This document shows positions 1-9,777 of a stretch of DNA of 64,000 bases, one piece after another. This DNA is from Magnetospirillum gryphiswaldense MSR-1 v2 (GTDB lineage: Bacteria > Pseudomonadota > Alphaproteobacteria > Rhodospirillales > Magnetospirillaceae): positions 1,922,001 through 1,986,000 of the forward strand of contig NC_023065.1 in NCBI RefSeq assembly GCF_000513295.1, written 5' to 3'. Each line of letters opens with the position of its first letter. Positions within the stretch are counted from its first letter, which is position 1. A program made the translations under genes and the position numbers. Below the pieces are notes generated by a model. The model searched no databases. It was not told the origin of the DNA and was given only the letters and a program-made list of their open reading frames with translations.

Positions 1-1
1 G

Positions 2-856
2 ATGGCCGCCGGCCTGACCCTGGTCTTCGGCATCATGGACGTGATTCATCTGTCCCACGGCTCGTTCTATATGCTCGGCGCCTATCTTACCGCCACGCTG
101 GGGGCTAGGTTCGACAGTTATCTGTTGGGTCTGGCCCTGGCCATCCCGCTGGTGGCGCTGATCGGCATGGTGGTGGAATGGATCGCCATCCGCCGCCTGT
201 ATGAACGCGACCACCTGGATCAGGTTCTGGCCACTTTCGGCCTGATCATGTTCTTCAACGAAGCGGTGCGGATGATCTGGGGGGCACAGCCCATCTTCCT
301 GTCACCGCCGGCATCGCTGGCGGGCACTGTCGAGCTGTTGCCCGGCCTGTTCTATCCGCAATTCCGTCTGGCCATCCTCGGCACCGGGCTGGCGGTGGCA
401 GCCCTGCTTGGGCTGATGATCCGCCGCACCCGCCTGGGCATGCGCCTGCGCGCCGGGGCCAGCGACCGCGCCATGGCCGGCGCCCTGGGCGTCAATATCG
501 ACGGCTTGTTCACCATCGTCTTCGGCCTGGGCACCGGTCTGGCCGCCCTGGCCGGCGGCATGGCCGGCACCGTGCTGTCGGTGCAGGTGGGCATGGGCGA
601 AAGCATCCTGATCCTGACTTTCGTCGTCGTGGTCATCGGCGGTATCGGCTCGATCAAGGGCGCCCTGGTCGGCGCCGTCCTGGTCGGCTTGGTCGACACC
701 CTGGCGCGGACCATGCTGCCGGTGGCCTTGCGCTCGACTTTGCCGGCATCGCAGGCCGACAGCGTCGCCGCCTCGTTGTCGTCCACCAGCGTCTATGTGC
801 TGATGATCCTGGTGCTGGCCTGGCGGCCGAAGGGGCTTTATGGCGCACGCACCTGA
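2..856 (+). CDS. livH: Branched-chain amino acid ABC transporter permease, LivH type (5' partial)
   Basis: Inner-membrane permease of the high-affinity branched-chain amino acid (or related substrate, e.g. urea/amide) importer. The frame is open from the window edge. The first visible Met lies in what is normally the first membrane helix of LivH (GLTLVFGIMDVIHLSHGSF), so about 20-25 N-terminal residues, including the true start, are missing. Several hydrophobic helices follow, ending with the LivH-type GGIGSIKGALVGA segment near residue 215. It overlaps the next permease gene by 17 nt, and livM, livG and livF follow at ATGA-type overlaps, so this is one operon. The substrate-binding protein is not in the window, so the exact substrate is unknown; some HAAT clusters transport urea or amides. 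Confidence 0.9.
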   Translation: MAAGLTLVFGIMDVIHLSHGSFYMLGAYLTATLGARFDSYLLGLALAIPLVALIGMVVEWIAIRRLYERDHLDQVLATFGLIMFFNEAVRMIWGAQPIFLSPPASLAGTVELLPGLFYPQFRLAILGTGLAVAALLGLMIRRTRLGMRLRAGASDRAMAGALGVNIDGLFTIVFGLGTGLAALAGGMAGTVLSVQVGMGESILILTFVVVVIGGIGSIKGALVGAVLVGLVDTLARTMLPVALRSTLPASQADSVAASLSSTSVYVLMILVLAWRPKGLYGART

Positions 857-1826
857 TTTCCGCCGACGGCTCGCCCTTGTGCTGCTGCTGATCCTGGCCC
901 TGGCCGTGCCGCCGGTGCTGTCGGCGTTGGGCCAAGGCTTTTATGTGGGTTTCGCCGCCCGCGTGCTGATCATGGCCCTGGCCGCGCTCAGCCTGGATCT
1001 GGTCATGGGCCTGGGCGGCATGGTCAGTTTCGGCCACGCCGCCTTCCTGGGCTTGGGCGCCTATGTGGTCGGCATCGGTTCGTGGCACGTCTTCGACGGC
1101 TCACCCCTGCCCTTCGGCTTGTCCGGCAGTGAAAATGCCCTGATCGTCTGGCCCCTGGCCATGCTGGTCTCGGGTCTGGCCGCCCTGGGCATCGGCGCCA
1201 TTTCCTTGCGCACCACCGGCGTGCATTTCATCATGATCACCCTGGCCTTCGCCCAGATGCTGTTCTTCCTGGCCGGCGGGCTCAAGACCTATGGCGGCGA
1301 TGACGGCATCACCCTTTACAGCCGCAGCGAACTGGCCGGGCTGAAACTGAGCGATCCCACCACCTTCTATTATCTGTGCCTGGGATTGCTGGTGACGGTG
1401 CTGGCCTTGCTGCTGCGGCTGTCGTCCAGCCGCTTCGGCATGGTGTTGAAAGGCGTGCGCGACAACGAGCGGCGCATGCGCGCCCTGGGCTTTCCCACCT
1501 ATCGCTACAAGCTGGCCGCCTTTGTCCTGTCGGGGATGATCTGCGGGCTGGCCGGGGCGCTGTTGGCCAATGCCAGCGAATTCGCCAGCCCGGCGATCAT
1601 GAGCTGGCAACGTTCGGGCGAGTTGCTGGTGATGGTGGTGTTGGGCGGCATGGGCTCTCTGGTCGGGCCGGTCCTCGGCGCGGTGGCGCTGATGGTACTG
1701 GAGGAATCCCTGGCCGAGTTGACCCAGCATTGGCAGGTGATCCTGGGGCCGCTGCTGGTGCTGCTGGCGCTGTCGGCGCGACGCGGCCTGTGGGGCTGGA
1801 TCAAAGGCCGGGACGGGGCGCCATGA
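840..1826 (+). CDS. livM: Branched-chain amino acid ABC transporter permease, LivM type
   Basis: Second membrane subunit of the LivHMGF importer, 328 aa. About 8-10 hydrophobic helices are visible. Around residues 45-65 there is the family segment SLDLVMGLGGMVSFGHAAF. The cytoplasmic coupling loop RDNERRMRALGFPTYRYK lies near residue 208, and the C-terminal GGMGSLVGPVLGA matches other LivM proteins. The ATG at 840 is preceded by a purine-rich AGGGG and overlaps livH by 17 nt; its stop overlaps the livG start (ATGA). Length is normal for the family. The family assignment is firm, but the transported substrate is inferred only. Confidence 0.92.
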   Translation: MAHAPDFRRRLALVLLLILALAVPPVLSALGQGFYVGFAARVLIMALAALSLDLVMGLGGMVSFGHAAFLGLGAYVVGIGSWHVFDGSPLPFGLSGSENALIVWPLAMLVSGLAALGIGAISLRTTGVHFIMITLAFAQMLFFLAGGLKTYGGDDGITLYSRSELAGLKLSDPTTFYYLCLGLLVTVLALLLRLSSSRFGMVLKGVRDNERRMRALGFPTYRYKLAAFVLSGMICGLAGALLANASEFASPAIMSWQRSGELLVMVVLGGMGSLVGPVLGAVALMVLEESLAELTQHWQVILGPLLVLLALSARRGLWGWIKGRDGAP

Positions 1827-2572
1827 CCGAGCCCTTGCTGCACACCTCGGGTCTGGTCAAACGCTATGGCGGCGTTATCGCCACCCATCAGGTGGCGCTG
1901 GCGGTGGAACGCGGCCACCTGCATGCCCTGATCGGCCCCAACGGCGCCGGCAAAAGCACGCTGATCGGCCTGCTGTCGGGGGAACTGGCCGCCGATGCCG
2001 GCCACATCCACTTCAACGGCCACGACGTCACCGGGCTGCATGTGCATCGCCGCGCCCGCCTGGGGCTGGCGCGGTCGTTCCAGATCACCAGCATCTTCAA
2101 AAGCTTCAGCGTGCTGGCCAATGTGGTGCTGGCGGTACAGGCCCATGCCGGACATTCCTTCCGCTTCTGGCGCCCCGCCGTGCGCGACCCGGCCTTGCTC
2201 GGCCCCGCCTTGGCGGCGCTGGAACGGGTGGGTCTGGCCGACCGCCGCCATGATGCCGCCGCCGCCCTGTCCCACGGCGAACGCCGGCAATTGGAACTGG
2301 CCATGGCCCTGGCCGGTGATCCGGCCATGCTGCTGCTGGACGAACCCATGGCCGGCATGGGGCCGGAAGATGGCCGCGCCATGGTCGACCTGCTGCAAAG
2401 CCTGAAGGGCGAACGCACTATCTTGCTGGTCGAGCACGACATGGACGCGGTGTTCCAACTGGCCGACCGCATCTCGGTGCTGGTCTATGGGGCAATCATC
2501 GCCAGCGGCACCCCCGACCACATCCGCGCCGATGCCGAGGTGCGCCGCGCCTATCTGGGCGAGGAGGCATGA
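1823..2572 (+). CDS. livG: ABC transporter ATP-binding protein, LivG type
   Basis: Cytoplasmic ATPase of the branched-chain amino acid importer, 249 aa. Walker A GPNGAGKST lies at residues 38-46. The signature LSHGERRQLE, Walker B MLLLDEP and the LVEHD switch histidine are all present, so it should hydrolyse ATP. The open frame runs further upstream inside livM, but the start at 1823 is chosen because it gives the conserved N-terminus (LLHTSGLVKRYGG) and a 4-nt ATGA overlap with livM. The livF start overlaps its stop in the same way, which indicates translational coupling through the whole operon. Confidence 0.93.
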   Translation: MTEPLLHTSGLVKRYGGVIATHQVALAVERGHLHALIGPNGAGKSTLIGLLSGELAADAGHIHFNGHDVTGLHVHRRARLGLARSFQITSIFKSFSVLANVVLAVQAHAGHSFRFWRPAVRDPALLGPALAALERVGLADRRHDAAAALSHGERRQLELAMALAGDPAMLLLDEPMAGMGPEDGRAMVDLLQSLKGERTILLVEHDMDAVFQLADRISVLVYGAIIASGTPDHIRADAEVRRAYLGEEA

Positions 2573-3270
2573 TGCTGGACCTCAACGAGGTGGAAAGCTT
2601 TTACGGCGACGCCCAGGCGCTGTTCGGCGTGTCCTTCAGCGTGGCCGAAGGCGAAGTGGTCGCCCTGTTGGGCCGCAACGGCATGGGCAAGACCAGCACG
2701 GTCGCCTCCATCACCGGTCTGCTGACGCCAAAGCGCGGCCTCATCCGCTTTCAAGGCCAAACGATTTCCGGTCAACCCGCCCACAAGATCGCGCGGGCCG
2801 GCATCGGTCTGGTGCCGGAAGGCCGCCGGGTTTTCCCCAATCTGACGGTGCGGGAAAATCTGGTCGCCACCGCCATCCCCCGCCCAGATGCCCAGGTGTC
2901 ATGGGATTTGGACGCGGTCTATGACCTGTTTCCGCCCTTGATCAAATTGCGCGGGCGCATGGCCGCCAACCTGTCGGGCGGCGAACAGCAGATGGTGGCC
3001 GTTGGGCGCGCCCTGATGACCAATCCGTCCTTGCTGATTTTGGATGAAGCGACGGAAGGATTGGCGCCCCTGGTGCGTGACCAAATCTGGGCCGCCATCC
3101 GCCGCCTTGCCGCCCTCAAGCTGTCCATCCTGGTCATCGACAAGAATATCGATGCCCTGCTGGCCCTGGCCCATCGTCATGTGGTGCTGGAAAAGGGGCG
3201 GGTGAGCTGGACCGGCACCTCCGACCAATTGGCCGACCAGGATTTCCGCCACCGCACCTTGGGTCTGTGA
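2569..3270 (+). CDS. livF: ABC transporter ATP-binding protein, LivF type
   Basis: Second ATPase of the importer, 233 aa, pairing with LivG under the LivH/LivM permeases. Walker A GRNGMGKTS is at residues 35-43, the signature LSGGEQQMV near 139, and Walker B LLILDEATEG follows it. In the switch region the usual LivF VEQN reads VIDKN, with Lys where Gln or His is normal. This is a small departure worth noting but not enough to call it inactive. It is the last gene of the operon; a strong hairpin follows directly. Confidence 0.92.
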   Translation: MMLDLNEVESFYGDAQALFGVSFSVAEGEVVALLGRNGMGKTSTVASITGLLTPKRGLIRFQGQTISGQPAHKIARAGIGLVPEGRRVFPNLTVRENLVATAIPRPDAQVSWDLDAVYDLFPPLIKLRGRMAANLSGGEQQMVAVGRALMTNPSLLILDEATEGLAPLVRDQIWAAIRRLAALKLSILVIDKNIDALLALAHRHVVLEKGRVSWTGTSDQLADQDFRHRTLGL

Positions 3271-3271
3271 C

Positions 3272-3315
3272 CGCCCGCGATGATGCCCCAAAGCCTGGGG
3301 GCACCATCGCGGGCG
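3272..3315. terminator. Convergent hairpin between livF and phnA
   Basis: An 11-bp arm (CGCCCGCGATG / CATCGCGGGCG), one mismatch and six more pairs close over an 8-nt loop, in the gap between two convergent genes. There is no T-tract on either strand, so it is a bidirectional structural terminator at best, or an RNA 3'-end stabiliser. Confidence 0.55.
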
Positions 3316-3320
3316 ACGGC

Positions 3321-3665
3321 TCAGACCTTCTTCACGAATTCCGACTTCAGGTTCATGGCGCCGATACCGTCGATCTTGCAGGCGATATTGTGGCCGTCGG
3401 TGGCGTCCACCAGCCGGATGCCCTTGACCTTGGTGCCGCCCTTGACCACCAGCGACGATCCCTTGACCTTGAGATCCTTGATCACGCTGACGGTGTCACC
3501 GTCGCTCAACACATTGCCGTTGGCGTCCTTGACCACGCCGCCCGCATCGCTTTCGGCGGCCTCGCCCTCGGCCCATTCATGGGCGCATTCGGGGCAAACC
3601 CAAAGGCTGGCATCCTGATAAACGTGTTCGGAACCGCATTTGGGGCACTTCATCTCGTTGTCCAT
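3321..3665 (-). CDS. PhnA/YjdM-family zinc-ribbon protein
   Basis: Small soluble protein of about 114 aa. The N-terminal zinc ribbon (CPKC near residue 6 and CPEC about 19 residues on) is followed by the PhnA domain ([21 protein letters not shown]), ending KSEFVKKV. Despite the old name, the family is not shown to cleave phosphonates in most bacteria; its role is unclear. Three ATGs in a row follow a GACGAGG ribosome-binding site. The third (3665) gives the best spacing and the usual MDNEMKCP-like start; an in-frame TTG at 3680 is less likely. It is convergent to livF. Confidence 0.8.
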   Translation of the reverse strand: MDNEMKCPKCGSEHVYQDASLWVCPECAHEWAEGEAAESDAGGVVKDANGNVLSDGDTVSVIKDLKVKGSSLVVKGGTKVKGIRLVDATDGHNIACKIDGIGAMNLKSEFVKKV

Positions 3666-3734
3666 CATCATCCTCGTCAATTGTGCGGTGATCCTACTGC
3701 ACCGAGGTATTGATAAGGAACCATTAGTAAGGGG

Positions 3735-4412
3735 TCAGGCTTTAAGCCGGTAACCGACCCCCGCTTCGGTGATGATCAGGGCGGGCTGGGTCGGATCGGT
3801 TTCCAGCTTCTGGCGCAATTGGTTGACGTAAACCCGCAAATAGGCGGTGTCGTCGGTATGAGCCGGCCCCCACACCTGTTTCAGGATTTCCCGATGGGTC
3901 AGCACATGGTCGGGGCTGCGCGCCAGATGCTCCAGCAAGTCCCATTCCTTCTTCGACAGATGCACTGGGGCGCCGTCGCGGCTCACCAGTCGCCGGGCCA
4001 GATCGATGCGAATGGCGCCGACCTCGACCACCTCGCCGGCATCGTCCTTGGCGCCATGCTGGCGCAGTACCGCCCGGACCCGAGCCATCAACTCGGCGAC
4101 GCCGAAGGGTTTGACCACATAATCGTTGGCGCCGCGGTCCAGGGCCTCGACCTTGTCCAATTCCCCCGCCCGCACCGACAGCACGATGATGGGCATGGCG
4201 GAAAAATCGCGGACGGCGCTGATCACCTCTTGCCCGTCCTGGTCGGGCAAGCCCAGGTCCAGGATCAGCAGATCGGGGTTTTGACCGCGCGCCGCCTCGA
4301 TGCCGGTTTGGGCGCAGTCCGCCTCCGACACCTCGTAGCCGTTGGCGGTGAGCGAGATGCGCATGAACTTGCGGATCTGCGGCTCATCGTCGATGACCAG
4401 GATACGGGGCAT
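3735..4412 (-). CDS. kdpE: KdpE response regulator (OmpR family)
   Basis: Transcriptional regulator of the potassium-uptake operon, about 225 aa. The receiver domain has the acidic pair D8-D9, phospho-acceptor D52 in LILDLGLPD, and the conserved Lys in VVKPFG. A C-terminal winged helix follows (KEWDLLEHLARSPDHVLTHR). It starts at ATG 4412, which overlaps the kdpD stop as TGATG and is preceded by AAGGAA; an in-frame GTG lies one codon upstream. It is the last gene of the kdp operon, so regulator synthesis is coupled to the pump genes, as in other bacteria with kdpFABCDE. Confidence 0.95.
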   Translation of the reverse strand: MPRILVIDDEPQIRKFMRISLTANGYEVSEADCAQTGIEAARGQNPDLLILDLGLPDQDGQEVISAVRDFSAMPIIVLSVRAGELDKVEALDRGANDYVVKPFGVAELMARVRAVLRQHGAKDDAGEVVEVGAIRIDLARRLVSRDGAPVHLSKKEWDLLEHLARSPDHVLTHREILKQVWGPAHTDDTAYLRVYVNQLRQKLETDPTQPALIITEAGVGYRLKA

Positions 4413-7117
4413 CACGGATTTCCTTTGCCATCAAGGTCAAGATCGGGCGGCGGCGGCAGATGGATGATGATGCAGGTTCCCGCCCCATGCAAACCCGGCT
4501 CGGCCTTGATGGTGCCGCCATGGGCCTCGACGATGCCGCGACAGATGGCCAAGCCAAGCCCGGTACCGGCCTCTTGCGTGTCGGCGGCCCTGACCCGATA
4601 GAACATGTCGAACACCTTTTCGCGGTCCTCGGGCGGGATGCCCGGTCCCTGATCGGCCACCTCGATGGCGATATGGTCGGCGGTACGCTTGGCCCACACC
4701 TTGACCGGCGATCCGGGCGGGGCGTATTTGCAGGCATTGTCCAGCAGATTGAAGATCACCTGCTCCATCAGCACCGCATCCAGGCACAGCAGCGGCGTAT
4801 CCGGGGCGATGTCGACCTTGATGGCGTGGCGCCGGGCCAGCCGCTCGGTGCGCTTGACCGCCGCCGTCACCACATCGCGCAAATCCACCCAATCCACCCT
4901 GGGCTTCAGCGCCCCCGATCCCAGCCGGGTCATGTCCAGCAGATTCTGGACGAAGCGGTTCAGCCGCTCGGCCTCGTCCTGGATGGTCTGGGCCAGATCG
5001 CGGCGCCCGTCGGCATCCAGTTTGTCGTCATAGGCGATCAGCGAACTGGCCGCCCCCATGATCGACACCAAGGGCGTGCGCAGATCGTGCGACAGCGACG
5101 ACAGCAAGGCGGCGCGCAGACGCTCGCGCTCGGTGGCGACACGGGCGGTTTCGATGTCGGCCACCATGGTGGTGCGCTCGATGGCCACCGCCGCCTGATC
5201 GGCCAGGGTTTCCAGCAGACGCATCTGCCCCGGCGACGGCAGATCGGCGTCTTCGGTCATCTGCACGCCCAGCACCCCGACCGGGCCGCGCCCGGTCTTC
5301 AACGGCAGGAACAGCCATTGGGCGGCGGGCAAGGTGGCCGAGCCGCGCCCGGCGATCTTGCCATGGCTCCAGGCCCAGTCGGCGGCACCGGCGGATTTGT
5401 CGTCGATCTGGTCCTCGGGCGGATAGCCGGCGGCGATGGACAATCCCGCCTCGCCCGGCAGCAGCACCAGGGACTTGCCGTGAATGGTCGCCGATACGTG
5501 ATGAACCACCGCCCACAGCACGTCGTCCTGGGTGGCCGCCGCCGATATCTTGCGGCCGAAATCATAGAGATTGCCGGTGCGTCGCGCGCTTTCCCGCGTG
5601 GCCCGGATCTGGTCGCGCAGCCGCGCCGCCATGTTGCTGATGATGAAGGCGGCGATCAGGAAGAACACCACGGTAACGATGTTCTGAGTGTCGGTGATGG
5701 CGAAGGTGAAACGCGGTTCGGTGAAGAAGAAATTGAAGGCGAGGAAACTGGCCGCCGAAGCCAGGATACCGGGACGCAGGCCGGATTTCATGGCGACGAT
5801 CATCACCGCCAGCAAATAGCCCACCGAGATATTGGCGATGGGCAGCCAAGGATGGATGACAAAGCCCAATCCGGTGGCCGCAGCCGTCGCCAATAAAGCG
5901 ACGGCATAGCCCAAGCCCAGGTGCAGCCAAGTGTCATCCGTCTTGTTGACGGCGGGACGGGCGGGTTTTGGTCTGGTCTCGTCCTCGCCGCCGACCAGCA
6001 CCACGGTAAAGTCTCCGGCGCGGCTGATCAGATCGTCGGTCACCGATCGCGACCACCGCCGCAGCCAACCGGCCTTGCGGGCGCGCCCCACCACGATCTG
6101 GGTGCAATTGTGCTCGCGCGCATAGGACAAGACGCACTCGCCCACGTCGTCGCCATGCAAGGTCACGGTATCGCCGCCCATCTGCGCCGCCAGCCGCAAG
6201 GCGGCGTCGATGCGGTCCTTGGCCGCTTCCGGCAAACCGTGCGCCGCCGGTGTTTCCACCGTCACCGCCACCCAGGCGGCACCGCGGCGTTCCGCCGAGC
6301 GCTTGGCGGTGCGGACCAGCCGCTCGGCATCGACCCGTTCGTCGATGCAGACCAAGATACGTTCGCGCGCCGGCCACGGACCGGGAATGGCATGGGCCCG
6401 CATGTAATCGACCATCTGGCGGTCGACCCGCTCGGCGGCGTGGCGCAAGGCCAATTCGCGCAAGGCGGTCAGGTTGCCGGGCGAGAAGAACGAGTGCACC
6501 GCCCGCCGCGCCTGTTCCGGCACATAGACCTTGCCCTCTTCCAGCCGCTTGATCAGGTCCTGGGGCGGCAGGTCGATCAGTTCGATCTCGTCGGCGGTGG
6601 CCAGAACGCTGTCGGGCAGGGTTTCGCGCACCTTGACGCCGGAAATCTGCTCGACGATGTCGTTGATGGATTCCAGATGCTGGATGTTCAGGGTCGAATA
6701 GACGTCGATGCCGGCGGCCAGCAATTCCTCCACATCCTGCCAGCGCTTGAGGTGGCGCGAACCGGGGATATTGCTGTGGGCCAGTTCGTCCACCAGGGCG
6801 ATGCGCGGGCGGCGGCGCAACAGGCCGTCCAAATCCATCTCGCGGAAACTTCGCCCGCGATATTCGGCCAGACGCGGCGGCAAGATGTCCAGATCGGCCA
6901 GCAACGCCTCGGTTTCGCGCCGGTCATGGGTCTCGATGATGCCGGCGACGACGTCAATCCCCTCGCGCCGGCGCTCATGGGCGGTTTCCAGCATGGCGTA
7001 GGTCTTGCCGACACCGGGCGCCGCCCCCAGGAAAATCTTGAGATGGCCGCGGCTCTCCTTTTGCGCCTCGGCCAGAAGCGCATCGGGGGACGGACGGTCG
7101 TGACGGTCGTCGTTCAT
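4412..7117 (-). CDS. kdpD: KdpD osmosensitive potassium sensor histidine kinase
   Basis: Membrane sensor kinase, 901 aa, full family length. The N-terminal KdpD domain carries Walker A GAAPGVGKT (about residues 31-39) and VDELAHSN. A UspA-like domain follows near residues 250-370, then four hydrophobic helices around 400-500 and a GAF-like region. The kinase core has the phospho-His box LSSLSHDLRTPLVS and an HATPase domain with FNLLDNACKYAPPG and GTGLGLAIC. In known systems KdpD phosphorylates KdpE when external potassium is low. It sits 10 bp after kdpC and overlaps kdpE. Confidence 0.95.
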   Translation of the reverse strand: MNDDRHDRPSPDALLAEAQKESRGHLKIFLGAAPGVGKTYAMLETAHERRREGIDVVAGIIETHDRRETEALLADLDILPPRLAEYRGRSFREMDLDGLLRRRPRIALVDELAHSNIPGSRHLKRWQDVEELLAAGIDVYSTLNIQHLESINDIVEQISGVKVRETLPDSVLATADEIELIDLPPQDLIKRLEEGKVYVPEQARRAVHSFFSPGNLTALRELALRHAAERVDRQMVDYMRAHAIPGPWPARERILVCIDERVDAERLVRTAKRSAERRGAAWVAVTVETPAAHGLPEAAKDRIDAALRLAAQMGGDTVTLHGDDVGECVLSYAREHNCTQIVVGRARKAGWLRRWSRSVTDDLISRAGDFTVVLVGGEDETRPKPARPAVNKTDDTWLHLGLGYAVALLATAAATGLGFVIHPWLPIANISVGYLLAVMIVAMKSGLRPGILASAASFLAFNFFFTEPRFTFAITDTQNIVTVVFFLIAAFIISNMAARLRDQIRATRESARRTGNLYDFGRKISAAATQDDVLWAVVHHVSATIHGKSLVLLPGEAGLSIAAGYPPEDQIDDKSAGAADWAWSHGKIAGRGSATLPAAQWLFLPLKTGRGPVGVLGVQMTEDADLPSPGQMRLLETLADQAAVAIERTTMVADIETARVATERERLRAALLSSLSHDLRTPLVSIMGAASSLIAYDDKLDADGRRDLAQTIQDEAERLNRFVQNLLDMTRLGSGALKPRVDWVDLRDVVTAAVKRTERLARRHAIKVDIAPDTPLLCLDAVLMEQVIFNLLDNACKYAPPGSPVKVWAKRTADHIAIEVADQGPGIPPEDREKVFDMFYRVRAADTQEAGTGLGLAICRGIVEAHGGTIKAEPGLHGAGTCIIIHLPPPPDLDLDGKGNP

Positions 7118-7127
7118 GGCTTATACT

Positions 7128-7709
7128 TCATCTGATCGGCCAGCGTTGGTCCAGCGCCAGATTGAGCATCAGCACATTGACCCGGGCCTCGCCCAGGATG
7201 GCCAATTCCCGCCCCTCGGTCAGGGCGGCCAGCACCGCCTCGATTTCGTCTTCCGTCACTTGGCGGGCCTTCGCCACCCGCTTGACCTGAAAACGGGCCG
7301 CCGCCGGGCTGATATGGGGGTCAAGACCGCTGGCCGAGGCGGTGACCAGATCCATGGGCACCGGCCCCTTGGTGCCGGGATTGCCGGCCCTGGCCGCCTG
7401 TACCGCCGCCGTCACCCCGTCGGCCAAGGCCCGCGCACTGGGGGCCAGATTGCTGCCCATGGAATTGGCGGCATTATAAGGCTGATCGGCAGTGGCCGAG
7501 GGACGGCCATGGAAATAGCCGGGACCGCTGAAGCTTTGCCCGATCAGGGCCGAACCGACCACATGGCCGTCTCGTTCGATCAGGCTGCCCTGGGCCTGCC
7601 AGGGAAAGACCAGTTGCGCCAGACCGGTGACCGCCAGCGGATAGGCCAGGCCGGTAAGCGCCGTCAACATCAGCAGCAACGACAAAGCGGGACGAAGTTC
7701 CTTGATCAT
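7128..7709 (-). CDS. kdpC: Potassium-transporting ATPase subunit C
   Basis: Small subunit of the Kdp P-type ATPase, 193 aa. It has one N-terminal membrane helix (about residues 7-30) and a periplasmic domain with the family segment GSALIGQSFSGPGYFHGRPS. The conserved DLVTASASGLDPHISP is followed by the C-terminal VNVLMLNLAL. The open frame extends 9 codons further, but ATG 7709 is preceded by GGAGAGAC and gives the usual MIKELRPAL start. It lies 13 bp after the kdpB stop. Length and motifs are normal. Confidence 0.95.
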   Translation of the reverse strand: MIKELRPALSLLLMLTALTGLAYPLAVTGLAQLVFPWQAQGSLIERDGHVVGSALIGQSFSGPGYFHGRPSATADQPYNAANSMGSNLAPSARALADGVTAAVQAARAGNPGTKGPVPMDLVTASASGLDPHISPAAARFQVKRVAKARQVTEDEIEAVLAALTEGRELAILGEARVNVLMLNLALDQRWPIR

Positions 7710-7722
7710 GATGTCTCTCCGA

Positions 7723-9765
7723 TCAGGCGAGGCCAAGGGCGGTGACGGCCATGTCGATCAGCTTGATGCCGACGAACGGGACCACCAGACCACCGAGGCC
7801 ATAGATCAACAGATTGCGTTTGAGCAGCGTGGCGGCGCTGGCCGGACGATAGGCCACCCCTTTCAGGGCCAGCGGGATCAAGGCGATGATGATCAGCGCG
7901 TTGAAGATGATGGCGGCCAGGATGGCGCTTTGCGGGCTGGATAGCCCCATGATGTTCAGGGCCTGCAATTGCGGATACGAGGCCAGGAACAGCGCCGGGA
8001 TGATGGCGAAATACTTGGCGACGTCGTTGGCGATGGAAAAGGTGGTCAAGGCGCCCCGGCTCATCAGCAATTGTTTGCCGATCATGACGATCTCGATCAG
8101 CTTGGTCGGGTCGCTTTCCAGATCGACCATGTTGCCGGCCTCGCGCGCCGCCTGGGTGCCGGTGTTCATGGCCACCCCCACATCGGCCTGGGCCAAGGCG
8201 GGGGCGTCGTTGGAGCCGTCGCCGCACATGGCCACCAGACGCCCGCCCTTCTGATAATCGCGGATCAATTCCAGCTTCTTTTCCGGAGTGGCTTCGGCCA
8301 GGAAGTCGTCGACGCCGGCTTCCGCCGCGATGGCCGCCGCCGTCAGCGGGTTGTCGCCGGTGACCATCACCGTCTTGATGCCCATGGCCCGCAAGGTGGC
8401 GAAACGGTCGCGGATACCGGGCTTGATGATGTCCTTCAGGTGAATGACGCCCAGCAGGCAGCCGTCGCGGGCCACCACCAGCGGCGTCCCGCCGGCCTTG
8501 GCCACCTTTTCCACGATCTGGGCCAGATCCTTGGGCGGAGTGCGGCCCGATTTTTCGACGGCGTAGGCGGTCAGCGCGTCGCTGGCGCCCTTGCGGATCT
8601 CGCTGCCGCCCAGATTGGCGCCGCTCATGCGGGTATGGGCGGAAAACGCCGTGAACACCATGTCCATGCCCACCGGCTCGGTCAGGCCGAAGCGGTTGCG
8701 CGCCAGCACGACGATGGATTTGCCTTCCGGCGTGTCGTCGGCCAGCGACGACAGGAAAGCGGCCTCGGCCAGATCGCGTTCCGACACGTTGGACAGCGGC
8801 AGGAATTCCGCCGCCTGACGCGCCCCCAAGGTGATGGTGCCGGTCTTGTCCAGCAGCAGGACGTCGATATCCCCCGCCGCCTCGACCGAACGGCCCGACT
8901 TGGCGATGACGTTGAATTTGACCAGCCGGTCCATGCCGGCGATGCCGATGGCCGACAGCAGGCCGCCGATGGTGGTGGGGATCAACGTCACGAACAAGGC
9001 CAGCAGGAACACCACCGGGATGGCGCTGGCCGACCACGAAGCGAAGGCCGGCAAGGTGGCGACGACGATCAGGAAGATCAGGCTGAGCCCCACCAGCAGG
9101 ATGGACAGAGCGATTTCATTGGGGGTCTTCTGCCGCTTGGCCCCTTCCACCAGGGCGATCATGCGGTCAAGGAAGGACTGGCCGGGATCGGCGCTGATGC
9201 GGACGACGATGCGATCCGACACCACGCGGGTGCCGCCGGTCACCGCCGAACGGTCACCGCCCGATTCGCGGATCACCGGGGCGGATTCGCCGGTGATGGC
9301 GCTTTCGTCCACGGTGGCGATGCCCGACACCACGTCGCCGTCACCGGGGATGGTGTCGCCGGCCTCGCACAGGACCAGATCATTGATGCGCAGGGTTTCA
9401 GCGGGCACCAATTGCGCCGTGTCACCGTTGGCCGAGGCCAGCTTGCGCGCCATGGTACCGCTGCGGGCGCCGCGCAGGGCCGAAGCCTGGGCCTTGCCGC
9501 GGCCCTCGGCCACCGCTTCGGCGAAATTGGCGAAAAGGACGGTGAACCACAGCCACAAGGAAATCTGCGCCATGACCGCCATATGGGCGCTGCCCCAATC
9601 GCGCAGGGTCAGGATGGTGGACAGCACCGCCACCACGACGGTGGCGAACATCACCGGGTTGCGGAACAGGTGGCGGGGGTTCAACTTGACCAGCGCCTCC
9701 CTGGCCGCCTGGCCCATCAGGGCGCGGTCGAACAGGGCTTGGGCTTGGCGACGATGGATGCTCAT
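7723..9765 (-). CDS. kdpB: Potassium-transporting P-type ATPase subunit B
   Basis: Catalytic ATP-hydrolysing subunit of KdpFABC, 680 aa. The phosphorylation motif DKTGTITLG lies near residue 306. The actuator TGES motif (AITGESAPV), the nucleotide-binding KGA segment and the hinge [12 protein letters not shown] are all intact, and membrane segments lie where expected. It starts at ATG 9765 with AGGGAAATCAC upstream. It lies 12 bp after kdpA. There is no sign of decay; a very long open frame on the opposite strand is a GC-bias shadow. Confidence 0.97.
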   Translation of the reverse strand: MSIHRRQAQALFDRALMGQAAREALVKLNPRHLFRNPVMFATVVVAVLSTILTLRDWGSAHMAVMAQISLWLWFTVLFANFAEAVAEGRGKAQASALRGARSGTMARKLASANGDTAQLVPAETLRINDLVLCEAGDTIPGDGDVVSGIATVDESAITGESAPVIRESGGDRSAVTGGTRVVSDRIVVRISADPGQSFLDRMIALVEGAKRQKTPNEIALSILLVGLSLIFLIVVATLPAFASWSASAIPVVFLLALFVTLIPTTIGGLLSAIGIAGMDRLVKFNVIAKSGRSVEAAGDIDVLLLDKTGTITLGARQAAEFLPLSNVSERDLAEAAFLSSLADDTPEGKSIVVLARNRFGLTEPVGMDMVFTAFSAHTRMSGANLGGSEIRKGASDALTAYAVEKSGRTPPKDLAQIVEKVAKAGGTPLVVARDGCLLGVIHLKDIIKPGIRDRFATLRAMGIKTVMVTGDNPLTAAAIAAEAGVDDFLAEATPEKKLELIRDYQKGGRLVAMCGDGSNDAPALAQADVGVAMNTGTQAAREAGNMVDLESDPTKLIEIVMIGKQLLMSRGALTTFSIANDVAKYFAIIPALFLASYPQLQALNIMGLSSPQSAILAAIIFNALIIIALIPLALKGVAYRPASAATLLKRNLLIYGLGGLVVPFVGIKLIDMAVTALGLA

Positions 9766-9777
9766 GATGTGATTTCC

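Noticed and set aside
4460-7135. Long plus-strand open frames opposite kdpD
   Set aside because: These are shadows of kdpD. The translation is His/Gln/Arg-rich and without conserved segments, while the antisense kinase is complete.
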